Source: Chloroflexota bacterium (GTDB lineage: Bacteria > Chloroflexota > Anaerolineae > Anaerolineales > UBA11858). From it: a stretch of DNA of 46,762 nt. A program made the position numbers and the translations under genes. The DNA is taken from positions 1-46,762 of the forward strand of contig JAUWCZ010000005.1 of NCBI GenBank assembly GCA_030609055.1, given 5' to 3'. The notes under the pieces were generated by a model. It did not search any database. It had not been told where the DNA came from and saw only the letters and a list, made by a program, of their open reading frames with translations. Of this stretch, positions 35,788 through 46,182 are shown piece after piece; within the stretch, counting starts at the first letter, position 1, and every line of letters begins with the position of its first letter.

Positions 35788-36855
35788 ATGAAAAAAGCAA
35801 TAATTACCGGGATTACAGGACAAGATGGATCTTACCTGGCAGAGTTACTTCTCCATAAAGGATATGAGGTCCATGGAGTTATCCGCAGGGCAAGTACATT
35901 TAATACCCGCAGGCTCGACCATCTTTACCGCGATCCGCATAATGGAGAAGATGTAAAGTTATATTTACACTATGGTGATCTCTCCAGCTCAGATAGTTTG
36001 GAGCGTGTGATCCATGAAGTCCATCCGGATGAAGTCTATCATCTTGCAGCGCAAAGCCATGTCCGGGTTAGTTTCGATATGCCAGAATATACCGGTGATG
36101 TTTCTGGTCTGGGCACAATCAGGATCCTGGAAGCAATCCGGCGCTCCGGGATAAATACGCGGTTCTACCAGGCGTCGACCAGTGAGTTATTCGGCAGCGC
36201 AGCTCCTCCCCAGAGCGAAGATACACCTTTCCAACCCCAAAGTCCTTATGCAGCTGCTAAGTTGTATGCTTTTTGGGTGACGAGAAACTACTCCTTGGGA
36301 TATGGACTTTTTGCGTGTAATGGGATTTTGTTTAATCATGAATCTCCCCGCAGGGGAGAAACATTTGTCACCCGGAAGATTACTCGGGCAGTAGCCCGCA
36401 TCAAAGCTGGCGTTCAGGAAGAATTGTATCTGGGAAATCTGGAATCCAAACGAGATTGGGGATACGCCCCGGAATATGTTGAAGCAATGTGGTCTATGCT
36501 TCAACAGGATGAGCCGTTTGATATTGTGATAGGCACGGGTGAGGCGCATACAGTACAGGAATTCGTTGAGGAAGCGTTCGGTTATGTTGATCTTAATTAT
36601 AAGGAGCATGTCAAAATCGACTCGAGGTACTTCCGCCCGACAGAAGTAGATTACCTAGAAGCAGATCCCAAGAAAGCGCAAAGAATTCTAGACTGGAATC
36701 CCAGAGTTCGTTACCATGATCTGGTCAGAATAATGATGGATGCTGATCTGGAATTGGTGGGATTGGATGCTCCCGGTGAAGGAAAAAAGATTGTAGATGA
36801 GAAATTTGGTGATTGGCACAATTGGGAAGATCAGGTAATCAGCATGGGACGGTAA
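35788..36855 (+). CDS. gmd: GDP-mannose 4,6-dehydratase
   Basis: The 355-residue extended SDR has [16 protein letters not shown] at the N-terminus, the [15 protein letters not shown] segment that binds GDP-mannose and NADP, catalytic QASTSELFG, and Y-x3-K in [27 protein letters not shown] is diagnostic of Gmd. It makes GDP-4-keto-6-deoxymannose, the precursor of fucose, rhamnose-D and perosamine. AAGGAAAG lies upstream of the ATG. fcl follows after 3 bp. Confidence 0.96.
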   Translation: MKKAIITGITGQDGSYLAELLLHKGYEVHGVIRRASTFNTRRLDHLYRDPHNGEDVKLYLHYGDLSSSDSLERVIHEVHPDEVYHLAAQSHVRVSFDMPEYTGDVSGLGTIRILEAIRRSGINTRFYQASTSELFGSAAPPQSEDTPFQPQSPYAAAKLYAFWVTRNYSLGYGLFACNGILFNHESPRRGETFVTRKITRAVARIKAGVQEELYLGNLESKRDWGYAPEYVEAMWSMLQQDEPFDIVIGTGEAHTVQEFVEEAFGYVDLNYKEHVKIDSRYFRPTEVDYLEADPKKAQRILDWNPRVRYHDLVRIMMDADLELVGLDAPGEGKKIVDEKFGDWHNWEDQVISMGR

Positions 36856-36858
36856 TTC

Positions 36859-37833
36859 ATGAAAAAAACTCTCGAATTTCAAGAACCAGAACAGTATTGG
36901 CAGAATAAACGGGTTTGTGTAACTGGCGGTGCTGGTTTTCTCGGATCATTCGTCCTAGAAACTTTGAAAGGACGCGGTGCAAAGGATATATTTGTCCCTA
37001 CAATAGAAGAATATGACCTGACCGATCTGGGTGAGATACGGCGAATGTTGACCGACTCACAACCGGATCTGATCATTCACCTAGCAGCTTTAGCAGGCGG
37101 GATTGGGGCAAATCGAGCTCGTCCCGCAGAGTTCTTTTATAAAAACTTAATGATGGGGGTTCCCTTAATTCATGAAGCTTGGCAGCAGGGAGTGGAGAAA
37201 TTTGTAGCCATTGGGACCATATGTGCTTATCCCAAATTCGCCCCTGTCCCATTTAAGGAAGATACTCTTTGGGAAGGATATCCTGAAGAAACTAATGCGC
37301 CCTATGGGTTGGCAAAAAAGATGTTGCTTGTTCAATCACAGGCATATAGAGATCAATATGGATTCAACTCGATTTACTTGCTACCTGTAAATTTATATGG
37401 TCCACGAGATAATTTTAATCTCGAAACATCCCATGTGATACCGGCTTTAATCCGGAAAATGAGTGAGGCAGAAGATCGAGGAGAGGATCAGGTCGTGCTC
37501 TGGGGTGATGGGTCTCCGACGCGAGAATTTTTCTATGCCGGTGATGCAGCCCGGGGCATTGTTTTGGCAGCAGAGCGATATAACCGGAGTGACCCCGTAA
37601 ACCTCGGAGCCGGGATGGAAATTAGCATCAAAGACCTAGCAAAGCTGATTTCAGAATTAACAGGTTTCTCTGGTCAAATCAATTGGGATACAAGTAAACC
37701 AAATGGTCAGCCGCGACGAGCATTGGATACTCAAAAAGCAAAAGAGTATTTTGGTTTTGAGGCGGAAATGCCTTTCCGGGAAGGTTTACAGCGTACTATT
37801 GACTGGTATCAAGCAAATAAAAATGGTATCTAG
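36859..37833 (+). CDS. fcl: GDP-L-fucose synthase
   Basis: This 324-residue SDR has [11 protein letters not shown], the [19 protein letters not shown] segment typical of GDP-fucose synthases, the Cys-containing [17 protein letters not shown] and Y-x3-K in APYGLAKKM. It epimerises and reduces the Gmd product to GDP-L-fucose. A first-codon extension of about 15 residues before the Rossmann strand is longer than in most homologues but is in frame with the only good start. Confidence 0.94.
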   Translation: MKKTLEFQEPEQYWQNKRVCVTGGAGFLGSFVLETLKGRGAKDIFVPTIEEYDLTDLGEIRRMLTDSQPDLIIHLAALAGGIGANRARPAEFFYKNLMMGVPLIHEAWQQGVEKFVAIGTICAYPKFAPVPFKEDTLWEGYPEETNAPYGLAKKMLLVQSQAYRDQYGFNSIYLLPVNLYGPRDNFNLETSHVIPALIRKMSEAEDRGEDQVVLWGDGSPTREFFYAGDAARGIVLAAERYNRSDPVNLGAGMEISIKDLAKLISELTGFSGQINWDTSKPNGQPRRALDTQKAKEYFGFEAEMPFREGLQRTIDWYQANKNGI

Positions 37834-37843
37834 CTGGCTAAGA

Positions 37844-37922
37844 TGAGGATAATTATATTTATCAAGATACTTATCCACTGAAAGAGCGGATTTTTCCAAC
37901 GTTATCAACAGAGTTATCCACA
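37844..37922. other. Cluster of DnaA-box-like 9-mers
   Basis: Within about 80 bp lie TTATCCACA (37914-37922, perfect consensus), TTATCAACA (37902-37910), TTATCCACT (37871-37879) and, on the minus strand, TTATCCTCA (37852-37844). The flank is AT-rich. No dnaA or dnaN gene is nearby, so this is more likely a DnaA-binding or titration site than an origin. The 170-bp intergenic region holds no other feature I can support. Confidence 0.5.
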
Positions 37923-38003
37923 GCAGAAAATGAGATTGAGATCCATTAGATCCCATGCGTAGAGCCATAATTTGAGATAATTGGCTAAAGAAATTCAAGA
38001 TTT

Positions 38004-38912
38004 ATGAGTACTGTGACAATTTTTTCAACTCCGAAACCATTTTCGGATCCCCATATTAATGTCATTCAACGGAATGCCATTCAATCCTGGAAATCCCTGG
38101 GGGATCAAGTAGAGATTATTCTGATTGGTGATGAATCAGGTCTAAAGGATACAGCATCGGATCTAGGTGTCCAATATATTCCAGAAGTTGAAAGAAATCA
38201 GCAGAAAACACCCCTGGTTCATTCCGTATTTGATCAAGCCAGACAGGCAAGCACTCATGAAATCCTGATGTATCTCAACGCGGATATAATCTTGCTGCCA
38301 GAGTGTTTACCTATTATCTCCAGGGTTGATCAGCTGGAAGAAAATTATTTACTGGTTGGAAGACGGTGGGATCTAAATATAACCTGGGAAATTGATTTCC
38401 TGAGTGACTGGATAGCAGAGATGGAGAGACTTTTAGTGCAGGAAGGGAAACTCAGAGCGTCATCAGCTATGGACTATTTTGTTTTTCCCCGTCATCTCTA
38501 CCAGGAAATCCCCCCCTTTGCCATTGGCCGTGCGGGTTGGGATAACTGGATGATTTATTATGCTCATCAGCAGCGATGGCGGATTATTGATGTAACTCCA
38601 TCCTTGCGTGTGATTCACCAGAATCATGATTATTCGCATCTTCCCGAAGGGAAATCGCATTACGATCTGGAAGAATCCTATCAGAATGTAGTTCTGAGTG
38701 GTGGGATGGCGACCATGTATGATTTGCTGGATGTGAATTTAACACTTAAGGAAGGGAGAGTCCGCAGGAAACGATTAAGTCTTCTTAGATTCCTACGAAA
38801 AATGGAACGCTTGGTGATTCCCGATGAACAGATAGGTTGGCGTTGGTCCTTGACCCGGTTTCTTCGCCGGAGTCGAAGAAAAATATCCAAAACAGGGTGG
38901 GTGAATGACTAG
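38004..38912 (+). CDS. Putative GT-A-like glycosyltransferase
   Basis: The 302-residue product starts with a strand-helix pattern (TVTIFSTPKPFSDPH) and has EILMYLNADIILLPE, where NAD sits like the D-x-D motif of GT-A enzymes. WDNWMIYYAHQQ near residue 178 resembles the acceptor-side block of GT2-like proteins. The C-terminal 60 residues are very basic (RRKRLSLLRFLRK) and may touch the membrane. I do not recognise a named family. It overlaps the next gene by 8 bp, so the two are translationally coupled. Confidence 0.62.
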   Translation: MSTVTIFSTPKPFSDPHINVIQRNAIQSWKSLGDQVEIILIGDESGLKDTASDLGVQYIPEVERNQQKTPLVHSVFDQARQASTHEILMYLNADIILLPECLPIISRVDQLEENYLLVGRRWDLNITWEIDFLSDWIAEMERLLVQEGKLRASSAMDYFVFPRHLYQEIPPFAIGRAGWDNWMIYYAHQQRWRIIDVTPSLRVIHQNHDYSHLPEGKSHYDLEESYQNVVLSGGMATMYDLLDVNLTLKEGRVRRKRLSLLRFLRKMERLVIPDEQIGWRWSLTRFLRRSRRKISKTGWVND

Positions 38913-39894
38913 ATTTGGTATAAACCCGGCTCGCAATAAAAACATCAGCTACAAACCTTCCCGGGTTACCGCAGCTATGATGACCTATATACCTAATTTG
39001 GAGGGGTATTTTACCCACCGATTGGATGTACTGAAACTATCTCTGGAGAGTCTAATTCATTCGGCAGACCAGCAATGTGACATCATGATTCTCAATAATG
39101 GAAGCTGTGAGTTGGTAAGTGAATACCTGGAATCGTTGCTTGACAGTGAAAGAGTAGATTATGTGATTCGTTCTCGGAGAAATTTGGGAGTAATTGGTGG
39201 TTTTAAACTTCTATTTCATGCTATTCCCGGGGAAATTATTGCTTATTCTGATGATGATGTGTTGTATTACCCGGGATGGCTGGATGCCCATTTGAAAATC
39301 CTCGATACCTTCCCAAAAACAGGCATAATTAGTGGCGCACCGGTTGGGTACTCTTCAGAAGGTGCGTTTTCTGCGGTTGATAAGTTTATTTCTGAAGCGC
39401 TCCCCGGCTTGGAGGTTGTCGAAAAAGCCAGAGTCAATGAGTGGGAACAGGATTGGGCTGCAAGTACCGGAAGGCCAATTGATGAACATCTAGCTGCGAT
39501 AACTAACACCCCCAATCTACATCTTACTTTCCAGGGAGTAGAAGCAATTAAATCCTCCAAACATTTCCAGTTTGTAACGCCTAAAGATGTTATCTGTCAG
39601 GCTTTTTCCCCGGAGTGGAGCGGTAGTTTAATGGATGATCTGGTTTCTTTAGATGAATCTGTCAATAGATTGGGGTATTTGCGTTTATGTACTCCGAGTA
39701 GGTACACCAGACATATCGGTAATGCGCTCACCAGGGAGATTGTCAAGGAAGCAGAGGCGCTACAGATTCCTATCGCTGGTCAAGCACAAGATATACAGGA
39801 AGCTGAGCATTGGTTGTTACGAATTCCCGGCAGCGGTCGTATTCTCTGGCCATTGTATCGCTGGTTGTTTAAGATACTGCATCGTGTAAGGTAA
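38905..39894 (+). CDS. Glycosyltransferase family 2-like protein
   Basis: This 329-residue GT-A protein has MILNNGS after the first strand, SRRNLGVIGGFKLLF and then IAYSDDDVLYYPGWLDAH with the D-x-D metal site, in the order normal for GT2. The C-terminus is basic and may be membrane-associated. It overlaps the upstream gene by 8 bp and is followed by the GT4 gene after 3 bp, so the three transferases form one translation unit. Confidence 0.82.
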   Translation: MTRFGINPARNKNISYKPSRVTAAMMTYIPNLEGYFTHRLDVLKLSLESLIHSADQQCDIMILNNGSCELVSEYLESLLDSERVDYVIRSRRNLGVIGGFKLLFHAIPGEIIAYSDDDVLYYPGWLDAHLKILDTFPKTGIISGAPVGYSSEGAFSAVDKFISEALPGLEVVEKARVNEWEQDWAASTGRPIDEHLAAITNTPNLHLTFQGVEAIKSSKHFQFVTPKDVICQAFSPEWSGSLMDDLVSLDESVNRLGYLRLCTPSRYTRHIGNALTREIVKEAEALQIPIAGQAQDIQEAEHWLLRIPGSGRILWPLYRWLFKILHRVR

Positions 39895-39897
39895 ATA

Positions 39898-41151
39898 ATG
39901 CACATTTTATGGTTTACTGGCGTTCAATTACCAGCTGTAACTGGGGAAGATCTAAATCGTGCCGGATGGCAGGAAGGATTACGTCGGGCTCTCTTTCGAG
40001 CTTATCCAGAGATAAAACTTTCTATTGCTTCTTTTGGCTCGGAACCTTATCTGCCTTTCACAGTAGAGAATGCAACTTATCATAATATTTTCCGTCAGAA
40101 ACCGCCTGAAAACCGTTGGACGCGATTGATCCTTGGTTGGAAACACATTTCTTATGCTCATGAAGAATTAGATCGTATTTATAAAGTATATGATTCAATT
40201 CAACCGGACCTGGTTTTTATTTTTGGAACTGAGAATCCTTTTGGTTTGCTTGCTACCCGGTTTTCAGCCCCAACAGTAGTATCGATTCAAGCAGTGCTTC
40301 ATGGCCTGGTCGAGAGGATCTTTTATGGTTTATCTCCGGTTGAGTTAATAGAGGAAATTTTATCAAGGGATACAATTGTGGGAACGGGAATCATTCACAG
40401 GTGGTTGGTGCTGAGGAAATACTTAAAGGAAGAAAAAACCATCTATAGCCGCTGCCGTTTTTATACTGGAAGAACAGAGTGGGACAAAACTTGGTTAAAA
40501 CGCTTAAACCCAACTGCTGCCTATTTTCATATCGATCGAGTGCTGGGCGAGGCGTATTACCAGGCAGACTGGAATCTTCTGCAAAGTAGTCCAAACCAGA
40601 TATTTACCGTCTCAAGCAACGCCCCTTTTAAAGGCGGTATCTCCCTGGTTAGAGCTCTGGCAATACTTAAGGATCGGGGATACGATGATATCCAGCTCAG
40701 GATTGCCGGTATTAATCCAGCTAGTAGAGTTGGGAAACATATCAATAGGCTGATAGAAAAACATAATCTGCAAAATCAGGTCACTCTCCTGGGACGGATA
40801 CAGCCCGGGGATATTGTTAAGGAAATGCAGGAAGCCAGATTATTTGTCCTTCCCTCCCATATGGATAACAGTCCTAACAGCCTTGCGGAGGCGATGTTAC
40901 TGGGTATGCCGTGTATAGCTTCCAATGCTGGTGGTATTCCATCAATGCTCAAGAATGGTGTTGAAGGTGTTTTGTATAATCACCAGGATATTAACGCTCT
41001 AGCAGATGCGATAAAAAAAATTCTGGCTGATTCAGAATTGGCTTCAAGCCTTGGTGCGCAGGCAAGAAAAACAGCCCAATCCCGGCATGATCCAGAGAGA
41101 ATCGCGCAGGATACTTATCATGTTTATCAGGAAGTATTATCTTCTCAGTAA
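39898..41151 (+). CDS. Glycosyltransferase family 4
   Basis: The 417-residue GT-B protein has the C-terminal nucleotide-sugar domain with SNAPFKGGISLVRALAIL, LLGRIQPGDIVKEM and the E-x7-E block SLAEAMLLGMPCIASNAGG. The N-terminal acceptor domain is divergent and has no clear Gly-rich loop. It probably adds one residue of the repeat unit on the cytoplasmic face. Confidence 0.9.
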   Translation: MHILWFTGVQLPAVTGEDLNRAGWQEGLRRALFRAYPEIKLSIASFGSEPYLPFTVENATYHNIFRQKPPENRWTRLILGWKHISYAHEELDRIYKVYDSIQPDLVFIFGTENPFGLLATRFSAPTVVSIQAVLHGLVERIFYGLSPVELIEEILSRDTIVGTGIIHRWLVLRKYLKEEKTIYSRCRFYTGRTEWDKTWLKRLNPTAAYFHIDRVLGEAYYQADWNLLQSSPNQIFTVSSNAPFKGGISLVRALAILKDRGYDDIQLRIAGINPASRVGKHINRLIEKHNLQNQVTLLGRIQPGDIVKEMQEARLFVLPSHMDNSPNSLAEAMLLGMPCIASNAGGIPSMLKNGVEGVLYNHQDINALADAIKKILADSELASSLGAQARKTAQSRHDPERIAQDTYHVYQEVLSSQ

Positions 41152-41190
41152 TGAGAAAAGAGATTATATCCCTGTTTAAATTGGAGAATT

Positions 41191-42180
41191 ATGAAGTTTC
41201 TCATTGCAGGATTCGGTTCAATAGGAAGGCGACATTTTAGAAATCTCGTTAAACTAGGACAACGGGATATCATTTTCTATCGAACACATCAAAGTACAAT
41301 TCCTGATGAAGAATTAAAAGGTTATCCAATCGAATCTGATCTTAAAGCCGCGTTATCCCATCACCCTGATGCAGTAATTGTGACAAACCCCACTGCTAGT
41401 CACCTGGACGTGGCAATTCCTGCGGCTGAGATGGGCTGCCATCTGTTAATTGAAAAACCCCTCTCCCATTCCTTGGAACGAGTAGATAAGCTGGAAAGGA
41501 TTATCCGCCGGGGATCAGCTCAAGTGCTGGTTGGCTTTCAGTTCCGCTATCATCCTGGTCTTCTTCAAATTAGGGATTGGATTCAGCAAGCAGTCATTGG
41601 AGATGTTTATTTTGTCAGGGCTCATTGGGGTGAATATTTACCAGATTGGCATCCCTGGGAGGATTACCGGGAAGGCTACAGCGCCAAGAAGGATCTGGGA
41701 GGTGGTGTTTTACTTACACTTTGCCATCCGATTGATTATTTGCGTTGGATATTTGGAGAAATGGATACGGTCTCTGTAGTGCTGGGAGGACAAAACGTAT
41801 TGGGTTTAGAAGTAGAAGAACTTGCGGAAGCATCAATTCGATTTCAGAGTGGTATTCTAGGTGAGTTGCATGTAAACTATCTTCAGCGGCCACCGGCACA
41901 TTTCCTGGAGATTTTCGGCAGTGCGGGAACAATCTCCTGGAATTATATTTCGGGAATGTTAAAACTATATCGGGTTGAAAATCAGGCCTGGGAGACATAT
42001 CCTTTACCTTTAACATTTTCACGGAATGATTTATTCCTGACAGAGATGAGGCATTTCATCCAGATCGTTTCCGGTAATCAACCACCTGGGTGTTCTCTTG
42101 AAGATGGCATAGAAGTTCAAAAAATAATCACTGCGTTTTATAAATCAGCGAAAGTAGGAAAAAAAATCTCAGTTAGTTAG
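41191..42180 (+). CDS. Gfo/Idh/MocA family oxidoreductase
   Basis: The 329-residue NAD(P)-dependent dehydrogenase has GFGSIGRRHFRNL at the N-terminus, the EKPLSHS catalytic block and 'GGVLLTLCHPIDYLRWIFG' with the conserved His. Members in glycan loci oxidise or reduce NDP-sugars, for example UDP-GlcNAcA at C3. The WbpA-like dehydrogenase at 13066 could supply such a substrate, although they are far apart. GGAG lies shortly before the ATG. Confidence 0.88.
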   Translation: MKFLIAGFGSIGRRHFRNLVKLGQRDIIFYRTHQSTIPDEELKGYPIESDLKAALSHHPDAVIVTNPTASHLDVAIPAAEMGCHLLIEKPLSHSLERVDKLERIIRRGSAQVLVGFQFRYHPGLLQIRDWIQQAVIGDVYFVRAHWGEYLPDWHPWEDYREGYSAKKDLGGGVLLTLCHPIDYLRWIFGEMDTVSVVLGGQNVLGLEVEELAEASIRFQSGILGELHVNYLQRPPAHFLEIFGSAGTISWNYISGMLKLYRVENQAWETYPLPLTFSRNDLFLTEMRHFIQIVSGNQPPGCSLEDGIEVQKIITAFYKSAKVGKKISVS

Positions 42181-42235
42181 AGACCATTATTTAGTTTCCT
42201 GCAAGATCTTAACCAATGATTGAAGGTGAGAAGAT

Positions 42236-42517
42236 ATGAAAAAACTGGAACCGCATGTTCTGATCCGAAACCTAATGATAGAGATCATCATCTACAGTAT
42301 TCTGATCTTTGGTTATTACTTAATTGTTCTGCGCTGGCTGGATGATTGGCTAATGTCGATCTTTCAATCAAACCTGGTAGTGTATGCGGTCACCGGGTTG
42401 GGATTAATCGTTATTCAAGCCGCTTTGCTGGATTTTGTAACATCTTTCCTGATGCGGTACATAAAACTGGATCAATTTGGAATCAGGAGATTACTGGATG
42501 TATTTTCCGATCGCTGA
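42236..42517 (+). CDS. Small two-helix membrane protein, unknown function
   Basis: This 93-residue protein has two hydrophobic segments (about 18-35 and 45-68) and a basic, non-membrane C-terminus (RYIKLDQFGIRRLLDVF). A GAAGGTGAG site precedes the ATG. Its end overlaps the start of the TauE/SafE permease by 20 bp, implying coupled translation and perhaps a complex. I do not recognise a family. Confidence 0.7.
   Translation: MKKLEPHVLIRNLMIEIIIYSILIFGYYLIVLRWLDDWLMSIFQSNLVVYAVTGLGLIVIQAALLDFVTSFLMRYIKLDQFGIRRLLDVFSDR
42485..42489 (+). promoter_or_regulatory. Ribosome-binding site that sets the permease start
   Basis: AGGAG lies 8 bp before the ATG at 42498, inside the end of the small membrane gene. 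It favours this codon over the in-frame start at 42477. Confidence 0.7.
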
Positions 42518-43403
42518 TGTCACAATAAATCCCATCCTGCTAATAAGCGTAGGATTCCTAGTTGGGATTCTAGGTGGATTTTTTGGTGTCGGTGGAGGAT
42601 TTTTAGCTGGACCAATGATGTTCTGGACCGGAGTTCCCATGAATTTTGTGGTTGGCACCGATATGGCGCATATGACGGGAAAATCTATCGTTGCTGCGCG
42701 CAGACATCGTTCTCTGGGTCACGTAGACCTGAAGCTGGGTCTTTTTATGGTGTTGGGGACGATTGTCGGTGTTGAGATTGGAGCCCGGATCATTGAAGCG
42801 CTGCAGGATTCAGGTGCTATCGATATCACGATTGGTATAACATACATCATTATCCTGGTTTGTATCAGTATCTTTACAGCCTGGGAGAGTATTAGGGCGA
42901 TCCAAATGGTTCGCACAGATCAAATTGATGTCCAGGATGCTATCGGATTTAAAGGATTGGCAAAAAGGATTCAGGCAGTAAATATTCCCCCAATGGTCTC
43001 ATTTCCGGTATCTGGCATCGAATACATTTCGATCTGGATGGTTTTAGGTGTGGGCTTTTTTACCGGTGTGTTGGCTGGAAGCCTGGGAGTCGGGGGAGGA
43101 TTTATCAGAATGCCCATGATGGTTTATATATTAGGGATCCCAACTCATGTAGCCGTGGGAACAGACTTATTTGAGATTGTGTTCTCATCCGGTTTTGGCA
43201 CAATTACCCACGCATTAAAAGGCAATGTTGATATTTTAATGGCTTTAGTTATGCAAACAGGAGCGGCGATTGGGGCTCAAATAGGTGCAAATGCAACCCG
43301 GTTTTTCGCTGGCCCCAAGATTCGATTGGCTTTTTCTGTCCTGCCAATAATTGGAGCAGCCCTTGTAGGTCTCCGTTTATTGAGTAGTGGAATGATGCAT
43401 TAA
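42498..43403 (+). CDS. TauE/SafE-family membrane permease, probable sulfate or sulfur-anion transporter
   Basis: The 301-residue protein has about eight hydrophobic segments and two internally repeated motifs: GGFFGVGGGFLAGPMM near the N-terminus and GSLGVGGGFIRMPMM in the second half, each followed by V-x-VGTD. This inverted duplication is typical of TauE/SafE (former DUF81) exporters or importers of sulfite, sulfate, taurine or related anions. The PAPS synthase gene lies 960 bp downstream in the same direction, so sulfate supply is a reasonable inference, although direction and substrate vary in this family. Confidence 0.88.
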   Translation: MYFPIADVTINPILLISVGFLVGILGGFFGVGGGFLAGPMMFWTGVPMNFVVGTDMAHMTGKSIVAARRHRSLGHVDLKLGLFMVLGTIVGVEIGARIIEALQDSGAIDITIGITYIIILVCISIFTAWESIRAIQMVRTDQIDVQDAIGFKGLAKRIQAVNIPPMVSFPVSGIEYISIWMVLGVGFFTGVLAGSLGVGGGFIRMPMMVYILGIPTHVAVGTDLFEIVFSSGFGTITHALKGNVDILMALVMQTGAAIGAQIGANATRFFAGPKIRLAFSVLPIIGAALVGLRLLSSGMMH

Positions 43404-43421
43404 GGAGGAATAACAAATCGC

Positions 43422-44243
43422 ATGAAGATATTAATATATATGGAAAGTGAATGTTATCACCATCCCCCGGTGATGATGGGTAAAATCATTGCCGAGGCAA
43501 CAAAAGCGGAACTGAAAGTGCTGGTGGTTGTGCCTAAAGGGGGACATCTGGAAAATGGTGAGGCAGTTGCCGACCAGGTTCAGGAGGATTTGGCGGGACT
43601 TTCCCTGCAAGTTATGATTAAACAAGGTGATCCTAGCAAAATCATTGAGGAGGAATTGCTCCTAGAGGGGTATCAGCTGGTGATCATCAATGCTGACCGG
43701 AAAAGCCGCTTCAGAAAATCTGTCGATGTGGATCCGATACTAATCAAACAATCCACCATCTCTATTTTGTTAACGCAAAATGCCAAGCCTAAAATTAATA
43801 ATATCTTGCTGTGCTCCGGCTGCAAAGATGATGATTTTTCATTGATCACCCAGGGGGCAGGTTTTGCCCGAGACCTGGGTGCTTCGGTTACCCTGCTCCA
43901 TGTTTTCCCAGGTTCTGTGCCGACTATGTACACCGGCTTGGATCAAATAGACGAAACAGTGGAAGAAATCCTGCAAACTGATACAACCTATGCCCAGCAT
44001 CTTAGGCGGGGAGTGAAAATTCTGAAGGACATGGAAATTACATCCGAGGTTAAAATCCGACGGGGAATTCCCATTGAGGAAATTATTCGTGAGACTCAGT
44101 TAATCAATTATGACTTAGTTATCATTGGATCTTCGAAGGTAAATGAAGGTCTGAAAGAAATGATTATGGGTAATCTTACAGTGAAAATTATTGACAAGGT
44201 GGAATTGCCAGTAATGGTTATTGGGACCAGAGTGTTAGCTTGA
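43422..44243 (+). CDS. Tandem universal-stress-protein (UspA) domain protein
   Basis: The 273-residue protein consists of two Usp-like halves. The N-terminal half (1-120) is degenerate. The C-terminal half (about 125-273) has NILLCSGC, ASVTLLHVFPGS, then DLVIIGSSKVNEGLKEMIMGNLTVKII, close to the G-x2-G-x9-G-S/T ATP-binding pattern but not exact. A strong TAAGGAGG lies upstream (43401-43408). It stands between the TauE/SafE permease and the PAPS synthase; Usp proteins often pair with anion transporters as regulators, but that role is inference here. Confidence 0.82.
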   Translation: MKILIYMESECYHHPPVMMGKIIAEATKAELKVLVVVPKGGHLENGEAVADQVQEDLAGLSLQVMIKQGDPSKIIEEELLLEGYQLVIINADRKSRFRKSVDVDPILIKQSTISILLTQNAKPKINNILLCSGCKDDDFSLITQGAGFARDLGASVTLLHVFPGSVPTMYTGLDQIDETVEEILQTDTTYAQHLRRGVKILKDMEITSEVKIRRGIPIEEIIRETQLINYDLVIIGSSKVNEGLKEMIMGNLTVKIIDKVELPVMVIGTRVLA

Positions 44244-44296
44244 AAATGAGCTGGAGCTTTGAATTAATGGATGTGGTATCATATGCAGTCAATTTT

Positions 44297-44317
44297 GGGA
44301 GAAGGACATATTCTCTC
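44297..44317 (+). other. Weak hairpin in the leader of the PAPS synthase gene
   Basis: GGGAGAA and TTCTCTC pair (one G-T wobble) around a 7-nt loop and are followed by TTTATT. It could be a weak attenuator, or chance. TTGAAT at 44259-44264 and TATGCA at 44282-44287 may form a weak promoter upstream. Confidence 0.25.
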
Positions 44318-44349
44318 TTTATTAAGAAATTACAGCAAGCATTTAATAG

Positions 44350-46098
<1,749 letters not shown>

Positions 46099-46110
46099 GT
46101 GTGTGAGAAT

Positions 46111-46132
46111 GGCGCAGGATATTTCCTGTGTC
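46111..46132 (+). other. Hairpin between PAPS synthase and SDR genes
   Basis: A 9-bp stem (with two G-T wobbles) closes a TATT loop 13 bp after the PAPS synthase stop. No T-run follows, so it is not a standard intrinsic terminator. Confidence 0.3.
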
Positions 46133-46182
46133 AGAATATGGAGGTTGTGTCTTTGCACCGATAAATACTTTTGGAGATGACC

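Noticed and set aside
37834-38003. Replication origin
   Set aside because: DnaA-box-like sites are present but there is no dnaA, dnaN or other origin-associated gene, and GC skew cannot be measured here.
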